From positions 1 through 10,556 of the forward strand of contig VMGU01000011.1 of the NCBI GenBank assembly GCA_007376745.1: a stretch of 10,556 bases of DNA. The letters run 5' to 3'. A program made the translations under genes and the position numbers. Shown in pieces: positions 5,330-10,556 of this stretch (the first letter of the stretch is position 1; every line of letters begins with the position of its first letter). A model generated the notes under the pieces. It did not search any database. It saw nothing but the letters and a program-made list of their open reading frames with translations, and was not told the DNA's origin. The DNA is from Parcubacteria group bacterium Athens0714_26 (lineage in GTDB: Bacteria; Patescibacteriota; Minisyncoccia; UBA6257; 02-FULL-45-10c).

Positions 5330-6523
5330 TTAATTTGTCAGCCACCTTACCCTACGATTAACAATATGATTTAATCTTTCATTGTTTGGTAATAGAATAA
5401 ATTCCAAAAACGCGACTAAAACAGTTGCGGAATTTTTGATATCCGCCAACTTATTAAATTCTAACTCAAAACCCAGGTCTTTAACAATTAATTCAACCGC
5501 CGGCGAAACCAGTTTTAACCCCCCGTTTAATCTCGGCTTAAAATGAGGGGAAAAAATTAAAGGGGGCAGGTTAAAATAGGGATTTAAATAAACCGCCCCA
5601 GACCCCATAGGATTCAACTTGTCAATTTTCTGGATTAAAGCGGTTAATTCGCTTGTTAAAATATTTTCTATTTTCTTAAGAAAATTTTGGGAAGTATTAT
5701 TTTTAAAATAACTGTCCAAAACGCCTTTAGCCGTGTCCTCCTCCACCAATAAACTCTCCCCAATCCGCGATAAAAGATTCACCTCTCCCCAATCAAGCCC
5801 CGATACATAAGATATTCTTTCATCTAAGCCCCTAAAAACCTCCGAATTTGAATAAAATAAATTAGCAAGCAAAAACGGCTTTTTTTCGCCGCCGGCGTTG
5901 CGGATAAAATGAGATAAAGAAGCTCCCGCTTCCGTTATAAAAGAAATTTTACCCGGCGTAAATATATCATAAATACCCTTAATAAAATCTCTGGGGACAA
6001 AAGTCTGACTTAAAGATATGTCCAAAGATTTGGCTTTAAAACCTATGGCGTTCACGACTTTATGGCCGTCAACTTTAATTTCTTTTACCCTGACGTCTCC
6101 GAGCAACACGTCTATGTCGCCGACGCCCATCTTCTGCGCCGCCTTCAGTCTCTCGCGGTCAAAAAACCTCCATATGCTCTGGGAAATCAAATTATCCAGG
6201 TCCGCTTCGTCAATTAATTCTTTCGGGCGGGTTCTTATCAAAGAAATTGTTGAATAAATTGTTGTGGCGAGCTGGGAATCCAAAGTTAAAATAATATTTA
6301 AATTTGATGACTTAGCCGCCCTACCCGCCATCAACTTTATTATTTTTAAAATTTCACCCCTGTCAAAACCGTTAAAAAAGCGAACCGAATTATTTAAAAA
6401 CTCAATTCGTTTTTTATCCGTGTAAAAACGCAATAAAAAAATCCGTACCGAATTATTTAAAACTTCAATTACGGCATAATTATCGCTTTTCCCGAAAAAT
6501 ATTTTCCTTAAAAAAGCCCACAC
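5330..6523 (-). CDS. divergent FtsA/PilM-like actin-fold protein
   Basis: 397 residues from GTG 6523-6521. It has no signal peptide or membrane segment. The order of parts fits FtsA/PilM: a first beta-hairpin at 17-31 (AVIEVLNNSVRIFLL), an SHS2-like (FtsA 1C) domain at about 100-190 with DVRVKEIKVDGHKVVNAIGFKAK and TFVPRDFIKGIYDIF, a second subdomain with SGLDWGEVNLLSRIGESLLVEEDTAKGVLD at 241-270, matching the FtsA 'GGxxLTxDIAxxLxxxxxxAExLK' region, and GSGAVYLNPYF near 308. The nucleotide-binding motifs look lost: the phosphate-1 'DIGxxxxK' is EVLNNSVR, and the phosphate-2 'DIGGGTTD' corresponds to ANLFYSNSE. A later start would remove the first strand. The gene probably works with the bitopic protein 28 bases downstream, as PilM does with PilN. 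Confidence 0.75.
   Translation of the reverse strand: MWAFLRKIFFGKSDNYAVIEVLNNSVRIFLLRFYTDKKRIEFLNNSVRFFNGFDRGEILKIIKLMAGRAAKSSNLNIILTLDSQLATTIYSTISLIRTRPKELIDEADLDNLISQSIWRFFDRERLKAAQKMGVGDIDVLLGDVRVKEIKVDGHKVVNAIGFKAKSLDISLSQTFVPRDFIKGIYDIFTPGKISFITEAGASLSHFIRNAGGEKKPFLLANLFYSNSEVFRGLDERISYVSGLDWGEVNLLSRIGESLLVEEDTAKGVLDSYFKNNTSQNFLKKIENILTSELTALIQKIDKLNPMGSGAVYLNPYFNLPPLIFSPHFKPRLNGGLKLVSPAVELIVKDLGFELEFNKLADIKNSATVLVAFLEFILLPNNERLNHIVNRRVRWLTN
6384..6470 (-). repeat. in-frame 24-bp direct repeat inside the FtsA-like gene
   Basis: The segments 6384-6407 and 6447-6470 are identical at 22 of 24 positions and lie exactly 63 bases (21 codons) apart. They encode IExLNNSVRxF twice, at residues 19-30 and 40-51 of the FtsA-like protein, in its first beta strands. 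The rest of the 63-base interval is not repeated. Confidence 0.85.
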
Positions 6524-6528
6524 TTATA

Positions 6529-6537
6529 ATTATATCA
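6529..6537 (-). promoter_or_regulatory. extended -10 promoter abutting the GTG start of the FtsA-like gene
   Basis: The minus strand reads TGATATAAT (6537-6529), a perfect extended -10 in the 44-base gap after alaS. No convincing -35 lies upstream, which extended -10 promoters tolerate. Transcription would begin near 6523-6521, at the GTG itself, giving a leaderless message. The overlapping AGGTGAT (6541-6535) is complementary to the 16S rRNA 3' end and sits 11 bases before the GTG, so the same bases could instead serve as a ribosome-binding site on a readthrough transcript. Confidence 0.5.
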
Positions 6538-6567
6538 CCTAATACCATCTGATTTCTATGTTTGAAT

Positions 6568-8376
6568 TTATACCAAAGAAATACGTATTCTCCTTACTCC
6601 CGAGCCCACCGATTCCTGTTTGCTAATTTTTATTTTTCCTATTTTAAAAGTATTGGCCACGTGAGGCCCGCCGCAGAACTCCGCGCTATACGGCTCTCCG
6701 CCCGCGCCACCCGCCGGCCCGACAAAGTAAACCTTCACCACATCGGGATACTTTTCTTTAAAAAAGAACAGCGCGCCGGTCATTATCGCCTCTTCTTTAG
6801 GCATCTCTTTAAAATATACGGGTAAATCTTTTCCGATAACTTCATTAACCGCGTCTTCAATTTTTTTAATTTCTTCCTCTGTTAATTTACGGTTAAAAGA
6901 AAAATCAAATCTGGCCCGTTCCGCGGTAATATCAGACCCCATCTGATGCGCGGATGGTCCCAGCGCGTCCCGCAAAGCCCTTTGCAGTAAATGCGTAGCC
7001 GTATGCAACCGGATAACTTTTTCCATTTCTTCTTCCGATGACACCTTAAGCTCTCCTGTATCCATAACCAGTCCGTGCCCGCCGAACTTTTTTTCCAGTC
7101 CAGCGCGAGAAATCTCCTGATGTTTTTTAAACTCTTGCTCAAAATCCTCCTTTTTTAAATTTTTTACTTTTACCGGGACCAATTCACCAAGAAGCTCAAA
7201 CGGCAGGCCAAAAGTTTCATAAATATAAAAAGCGTCCTTGGCGGTAATTTCTTTGTACTTTTCTATTTCCTTAAGGCCGTTAGCCAAAGCTTTTTCAAAC
7301 TTGCTTTTTTCTTCTGATAAAACGCCCGCGATTAATTTTTTATTATTCACTTCCGGGTAATCTCCACCGAAATTGTTACCCACAACTTCAATGGCCAATG
7401 GAAATAAATCCGCGTGAATATCGTATTTTATTTCATAAACCAAAATCCTGCGCAGCAACCTGCGTAAAATATATCCCGCTTCTTTATTTGATGGTAAAAG
7501 TCCGTCTGCCACAAGAAAAATCACGGCTCGTAAGTGGTCGGCCAAAATCCTAACTATTCTTTCATCAATATTATCGCTAACCTCGCGTATTTTAGAAACC
7601 AAAGGATGGAACAAATCGGTCTCAAAAACATTCGGCACACCTTGCAGTACTGTCGCCAACCTCTCAAGCCCCATGCCCGTATCCACTCCCGGCTGCGAAA
7701 GTTTATCTAAAGTTTTATCAATTTTACTGTAATATTCATTAAAAACTATATTCCAGATTTCTACTCCTTTACTATCATTAGCCAAAGCGGCCGTAGACGC
7801 CACATAAATTTCCGTTGTCGGGCCGCACGGCCCCTCGGCTCCCGTAGGACCCCAAAAATTATCGCCGCGCCCGCATTTTTTAATCCTATGAGCCGAAATG
7901 CCCATATCCTTATGCCAAATATTAAAAGATTCTTTGTCCTCTGGCACCTCGTGGTCTCCGCCAAAAACCGTCACATAAATTCGCTCCGGGCTGACTCCTA
8001 AAATATCCACCACAAATTCATAAGCCAGCTTAATCGCTTCTTTTTTAAAATACCCCGCTCCTCCTTCGCTTGAAGCTTCGGAGGACACAGTAAAAGAAAA
8101 ATTCCCAAGCATCTCAAAAAAAGTAAGGTGGGTGTCGTCCCCGACAGACTCAATATCCGAAGTCCTAAAACATTTTTGCGCCGAAGTGACGTTTACGCTT
8201 CCGAAATCCTTTAGCGCATCCGCCTTACCCGTGTAATACGGCTTAAACTGCTGCATACCGGCAGTTGTTAACAAAACCGACGAGTCGCTGGGTATAAGAG
8301 ACGAAGACGGCATAATCTTATGTCCCCGCTCCTTAAAAAATTTTAAAAATTGTTTTCGGATCTCAATAGATTTCAT
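6568..8376 (-). CDS. alaS: alanyl-tRNA synthetase lacking the C-Ala domain
   Basis: Class II synthetase charging tRNA-Ala with alanine, with editing of Ser and Gly. The protein has 602 residues against about 870 in most bacteria. Aminoacylation core at about 1-245: FFEMLGNFSF at 86-95 (motif 2), WNIVFNEYY at 208-216 and VDTGMGLERL at 231-240 (motif 3). tRNA-recognition helices follow to about 440. Editing domain at 445-600: zinc ligands H458, H462, C568 and H572 are intact. The protein stops at SGVRRIRISLV, so the coiled coil and C-Ala (dimerisation, tRNA elbow contact) are absent; TAA is clean and 44 non-coding bases follow, so this is not a frameshift. About 11 extra residues (SSEASSEGG region, 96-108) interrupt motif 2 from YFKKEAI. 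It is 9 bases below rmuC, likely cotranscribed. Confidence 0.97.
   Translation of the reverse strand: MKSIEIRKQFLKFFKERGHKIMPSSSLIPSDSSVLLTTAGMQQFKPYYTGKADALKDFGSVNVTSAQKCFRTSDIESVGDDTHLTFFEMLGNFSFTVSSEASSEGGAGYFKKEAIKLAYEFVVDILGVSPERIYVTVFGGDHEVPEDKESFNIWHKDMGISAHRIKKCGRGDNFWGPTGAEGPCGPTTEIYVASTAALANDSKGVEIWNIVFNEYYSKIDKTLDKLSQPGVDTGMGLERLATVLQGVPNVFETDLFHPLVSKIREVSDNIDERIVRILADHLRAVIFLVADGLLPSNKEAGYILRRLLRRILVYEIKYDIHADLFPLAIEVVGNNFGGDYPEVNNKKLIAGVLSEEKSKFEKALANGLKEIEKYKEITAKDAFYIYETFGLPFELLGELVPVKVKNLKKEDFEQEFKKHQEISRAGLEKKFGGHGLVMDTGELKVSSEEEMEKVIRLHTATHLLQRALRDALGPSAHQMGSDITAERARFDFSFNRKLTEEEIKKIEDAVNEVIGKDLPVYFKEMPKEEAIMTGALFFFKEKYPDVVKVYFVGPAGGAGGEPYSAEFCGGPHVANTFKIGKIKISKQESVGSGVRRIRISLV
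8059..8085. repeat. near-palindrome within alaS, coinciding with a family-atypical insertion
   Basis: TCCTCC (8059-8064) pairs with GGAGGA (8080-8085). An inner GCTT/AAGC (8068-8071 and 8073-8076) pairs around one base, with symmetric TTC/TTC mismatches between the two stems. The segment encodes the Ser/Glu/Gly insertion that follows motif 2 of alanyl-tRNA synthetase. Confidence 0.6.
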
Positions 8377-8385
8377 ATAAAAAAA

Positions 8386-9423
8386 TTAATCCTCTGATAT
8401 CTCCGGTCCCGGCAAAGTCTGCGGCTCTATGCCCGCTGATTTGCCTGTTATTTTTAACACATCTTTATCTATCTTAACAAACTCTTTCTGCGCATGATTG
8501 TACATACTGACGGTAGAACTTATATTTTTCCCCAGTCTAATAAAATAATCATCGTAGCCCTTAAGATGCCTGCTTAAATTATCAACTTGCTTGATAATTT
8601 CTTTCGCCTGCTCTGAAATTTTTTGGTTGCGAAGCCCTTGCAAAACCGTCTGCAAATAAGCCAAAAAAGAGGTCGGCGACACCACAATAACTTTTTTCTG
8701 CCCCGCATAATGGATTAAATTGCGCGTGTCGTCTGAAATAGCGCCAATTTTGTTTATAAGCAAATCATAATAAACCGCCTCCGACGGTATAAACATAAAA
8801 GCGAAATCCATAGTGTCCTCCTGCGGCTTCACGTATTTGGAAGTTTCATCTATGCGATTTTTCAAATCCGCCACAAAAGCTTTTTCATATTTTTCTTTTT
8901 CACTGGCTTCGCGCGCCTCCAGAATGCGGTTATAATTTTCCAGACTGAATTTTGAATCAACCGGAATTATTCTTTTATCCACAAAAATTGCCGCGTCCAC
9001 AATCACGCCGTCTTTAAAAGGATATTGCATCTGGTAAGACCCCGGCGGCATAACGTTTTTCAAAACCGTTTCCAGATAATATTCGCCGAGTATGCCGCGC
9101 TGTTTAGGATTTTTCAGAATATCCTGAAGATTTTTCAGCTGGTCGGCAAAACTCACGACCTGCCTGTTAGTTTCGTCCAGCTTAGTCAGACGCTCGGTTA
9201 CCTCCCTCACAACCTTCATACTTTCTCCAAATTGCTTTTGGACTACCTGTGTCATCTCACCCTTACTGGTATCCAGTCGCCTTGTTATTTCATGAAGCTG
9301 ATTCTGTAAAAGCACCATGGCCCCGGGCTCGTCCTTGGCGCCAGACCACTTTTTAAAAAATAAAAATAACCCGATAAAGCCGGCAACCACAACTCCTAAA
9401 ATAATTATAAGAAGCGCCTCCAT
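8386..9423 (-). CDS. rmuC: RmuC-family protein (DNA recombination limiting, PD-(D/E)xK-like)
   Basis: RmuC proteins are membrane-anchored, nuclease-like proteins that in E. coli limit recombination at inverted repeats. From ATG 9423-9421 the protein has 345 residues. It has one N-terminal membrane anchor (about 2-24), a coiled-coil stretch (about 40-105), then the RmuC core: RGILGEYYLETVLKNVM, QMQYPFKDGVIVDAAIFVDKRIIPVDSKFSLENY (the D...DSK arrangement of the PD-(D/E)xK fold), FAFMFIPSEAVYYDL and VIVVSPTSFLAYLQTVLQGLR. The acidic C-terminus is probably disordered. A GTG at 9441 would add six residues, but it lies inside the spacer of a good promoter whose start falls at about 9424, so the ATG is preferred and the message is probably leaderless. 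alaS follows after 9 bases. Confidence 0.93.
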   Translation of the reverse strand: MEALLIIILGVVVAGFIGLFLFFKKWSGAKDEPGAMVLLQNQLHEITRRLDTSKGEMTQVVQKQFGESMKVVREVTERLTKLDETNRQVVSFADQLKNLQDILKNPKQRGILGEYYLETVLKNVMPPGSYQMQYPFKDGVIVDAAIFVDKRIIPVDSKFSLENYNRILEAREASEKEKYEKAFVADLKNRIDETSKYVKPQEDTMDFAFMFIPSEAVYYDLLINKIGAISDDTRNLIHYAGQKKVIVVSPTSFLAYLQTVLQGLRNQKISEQAKEIIKQVDNLSRHLKGYDDYFIRLGKNISSTVSMYNHAQKEFVKIDKDVLKITGKSAGIEPQTLPGPEISED

Positions 9424-9430
9424 ATTTAGT

Positions 9431-9459
9431 ATTATAGCCACTTATTATATTTTTTTAAA
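9431..9459 (-). promoter_or_regulatory. promoter of rmuC-alaS, predicted leaderless
   Basis: The minus strand reads TTTAAA (9459-9454, four of six consensus -35 positions), a 17-base spacer and a perfect TATAAT (9436-9431). Seven bases then separate the -10 from the rmuC ATG at 9423, so transcription should begin within a base or two of the start codon. It also decides the start: the alternative GTG at 9441 is upstream of the predicted transcription start. Confidence 0.6.
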
Positions 9460-9495
9460 GTTTACCCGCCATAGACACGACTTCAAACAGCTACT

Positions 9496-9513
9496 GCTAC
9501 ACCGCGGTGTAGC
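9496..9513. repeat. 18-bp perfect palindrome upstream of rmuC
   Basis: GCTACACCGCGGTGTAGC is its own reverse complement with no spacer. It lies 36 bases upstream of the rmuC -35 box, in GC-rich contrast to its AT-rich surroundings. A spacerless perfect palindrome this long is more like a dimeric protein binding site or a cruciform than an RNA hairpin, which would need a loop. No second copy is seen in the window. Confidence 0.7.
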
Positions 9514-9642
9514 GCCCACTTATAATAAAAACCATTCGAAGTGATTAGAAGCTATTAATTAGAAAGCACAGTCCCGTAAAAACGGTTTAAAAATCCATCG
9601 ACAAACTCAGGATATTTTTTACCCTTAATTCTCTATTAAAAC

Positions 9643-9662
9643 TATCACGCGGGACGGTGATA
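9643..9662. repeat. TATCAC-N8-GTGATA dyad
   Basis: Six-base inverted arms (9643-9648 and 9657-9662) flank a GC-rich 8-base spacer. The geometry resembles operators of dimeric helix-turn-helix regulators. On the plus strand it overlaps a weak TGATAAATT extended -10-like sequence that would start RNA near the edge of the adjacent palindromic element. It may be an operator or chance. Confidence 0.3.
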
Positions 9663-9673
9663 AATTTTAATAA

Positions 9674-9826
9674 TATCTTGTTCCTGCGGCATATTAAGGA
9701 ACATCTCGCAGGCGCGCTAAGATTGGTCTCTGTCTATAAGGCAGAGTTAGCGCGCCGAGAGAGAAGAAAGATTTTTCGCTGGAAAAAATCTATTCTGTTT
9801 CCGTAATATGCCGCGGGAACAAAGTA
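9674..9826. repeat. TA-bounded nested palindromic element, about 150 bp (MITE-like or structured RNA)
   Basis: The outer arms TTGTTCCTGCGGCATATTA (9678-9696) and TAATATGCCGCGGGAACAA (9804-9822) pair at 18 of 19 positions, and the exception is a U-G wobble on the plus strand. TA flanks both sides symmetrically (9674-9675 and 9825-9826). Inside, GGAACA (9698-9703) pairs with TGTTTCC (9796-9802) with one bulge. A long hairpin uses TCTC/GAGA, GGCGCGCTAA/TTAGCGCGCC (9711-9720 and 9747-9756) and CTCTGTC/GGCAGAG (9728-9734 and 9740-9746) around a TATAA loop. A second hairpin pairs AGATTTTT (9769-9776) with AAAAATCT (9784-9791). The whole folds as a three-way junction. It encodes no transposase. A non-autonomous mobile element with TA target duplication, or a small structured RNA, both fit. 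Confidence 0.75.
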
Positions 9827-9857
9827 AAAAATCAATATTTCACGACAATCACAAAAG

Positions 9858-10556
9858 TTATATCTTCCCCAGCGCTTTCTTAGCCGCGTCAACTTCCGCC
9901 TCCTGTTTTGAAAGACCTTCTCCTTCAGCCATCAATTTGTCGCCAAAATAAACGCCGACCTTAAAAACTTTTTTATGGTCCGGACCCTCCTGATTTAAAA
10001 CTTTATAAACAGGGGTCAATTTTAAATAAGCCTGCGTGCGCTCCTGTAAAAAACTTTTAGCGTCTTTATATAGCTCCTGTTCTATGACGTCTTTTATTCT
10101 CGGCGCCACAAAACGGCTGACAAAATCCTTTGCGACCTGGTAATCGCTGTCCAGATATACAGCGCCGATAAGCGCCTCAAAAGCATTAGCCAAAATAACA
10201 TCGCGCGCTCTCCCCTTATCTTTTGCCTCTCCGCGAGAAAGCAATAAAAACTTCTCCAGCTGAATGTCTTTGGCTACACTGGCCAACATCAAATAATTAA
10301 CAAGCGCCGCCCGAAAAGCCGTGAGCTTACCCTCGTCATACTTGGGATATTTTTCAAATAAAATCTCCGTAATCGCCAACTCTAAAACCGCGTCTCCCAA
10401 AAACTCCAGCCGCTCATTATGCGGCAAAGGCCATTTAGAATTTTCATTTAAATAAGACCGATGAGTTAAAGACTCCTTTAACAAATCGGCATTTTTAAAC
10501 TTATAATAAATTAAATCCTCTAATTTATTTAAATTAACCGGATTTTTGTCCTTCAT
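9858..10556 (-). CDS. rnc: ribonuclease III
   Basis: RNase III cleaves double-stranded RNA; it releases rRNA precursors and processes structured mRNAs. The protein has 232 residues (family about 220-250). Catalytic domain: LTHRSYLNE near 30-38, the signature HNERLEFLGDAVLEL at 46-60 with E48, E51 and D55, and ILANAFEALIGAVYLD at 121-136 with E127. The C-terminal dsRNA-binding domain is at about 163-232 (DAKSFLQERTQAYLK, VYKVLNQEGPDHKKVFKVGVYFG, GLSKQEAEVDAAKKAL). Residue N124 stands where E. coli has the metal-binding D114. The ATG is the last three bases of the window, so an earlier start cannot be excluded, though the N-terminus looks normal. A 434-base non-coding region follows. Confidence 0.96.
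   Translation of the reverse strand: MKDKNPVNLNKLEDLIYYKFKNADLLKESLTHRSYLNENSKWPLPHNERLEFLGDAVLELAITEILFEKYPKYDEGKLTAFRAALVNYLMLASVAKDIQLEKFLLLSRGEAKDKGRARDVILANAFEALIGAVYLDSDYQVAKDFVSRFVAPRIKDVIEQELYKDAKSFLQERTQAYLKLTPVYKVLNQEGPDHKKVFKVGVYFGDKLMAEGEGLSKQEAEVDAAKKALGKI

Larger units (their letters stand above)
9424..9857. other. 434-base non-coding region between rnc and rmuC
   Basis: No credible gene is seen on either strand. From the rnc side it holds a TA-bounded nested palindromic element of about 150 bp (9674-9826), a TATCAC/GTGATA dyad (9643-9662), about 130 bases with nothing I can assign except a possible worn repeat at 9594-9613, an 18-bp perfect palindrome (9496-9513) and the rmuC promoter. 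No U-tract terminator follows rnc. It is by far the longest non-coding stretch in an otherwise tightly packed window. Confidence 0.85.

Noticed and set aside
9424..9441. GTG at 9441 as the rmuC start
   Set aside because: It lies upstream of the predicted transcription start, in the promoter spacer, and the ATG at 9423 directly opens the membrane anchor.
9645..9704. 19-codon minus-strand frame (MFLNMPQEQDIIKIYHRPA)
   Set aside because: It overlaps the arm of the palindromic element, has no SD, and the opposite arm gives a similar MPREQ start simply because the arms are inverted copies. It could be a transposase relic but nothing supports it.
9674..9826. 6S RNA, tmRNA, RNase P RNA or SRP RNA
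   Set aside because: There is no tmRNA tag or CCA end, no RNase P P4 consensus and no SRP GGAA loop, and the three-way junction does not match the single long 6S hairpin with a central bubble.
1..10556. Alternative genetic code 25 (UGA as glycine)
   Set aside because: All conserved proteins are complete in the standard bacterial code and none needs UGA read-through.

Overview
The window reads as a chromosomal piece of a Patescibacteria (Candidate Phyla Radiation) genome, most likely Parcubacteria-like. All recognisable genes lie on the minus strand, so transcription runs from high to low coordinates. The assignment rests on a combination of traits: an S4 of the 'EKKERALG...LFLK' type, a 112-residue L13, an RNA polymerase alpha subunit with no C-terminal domain, a 602-residue alanyl-tRNA synthetase with no C-Ala domain, and a divergent FtsA/PilM-like gene next to a bitopic membrane protein with a baseplate-J-like segment. 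No in-frame UGA needs to be read as an amino acid, so there is no sign of code 25. By eye the sequence is AT-rich, and all 13 visible stop codons are TAA.

In transcription order: rnc (RNase III) ends at 9858. It is followed by a 434-base non-coding stretch (9424-9857) holding a nested palindromic element of about 150 bp bounded by TA, a TATCAC/GTGATA dyad, an 18-bp perfect palindrome and the rmuC promoter. Then come rmuC and alaS, 9 bases apart. After 44 bases follow an FtsA/PilM-like actin-fold protein (6523-5330) and a single-pass membrane protein with a large outer domain (5301-3709), 28 bases apart, which look like a functional pair.

The tail of the membrane-protein gene carries the best promoter in the window (TTGACT-17-TATATT with an upstream TG). 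It drives a translation/transcription operon: infA, rpmJ, rpsM, rpsK, rpsD, rpoA, rplQ, rplM, rpsI. This is the end of the classical S10-spc-alpha supercluster joined directly to the L13-S9 pair. infA is not preceded by secY-adk-map here. rpsI runs off the low-coordinate end. rnc begins exactly at the high-coordinate end.

Almost no gene has a Shine-Dalgarno sequence at normal spacing. Two genes (rmuC and the FtsA-like gene) have a -10 box placed so that transcripts would start at or within a base or two of the start codon, and infA would have a leader of about 12 nt. Leaderless or SD-independent initiation is therefore plausible. The observations most worth following are the TA-bounded palindromic element at 9674-9826 and the FtsA-like/bitopic-protein pair, whose actin-like member seems to have lost its nucleotide-binding motifs.
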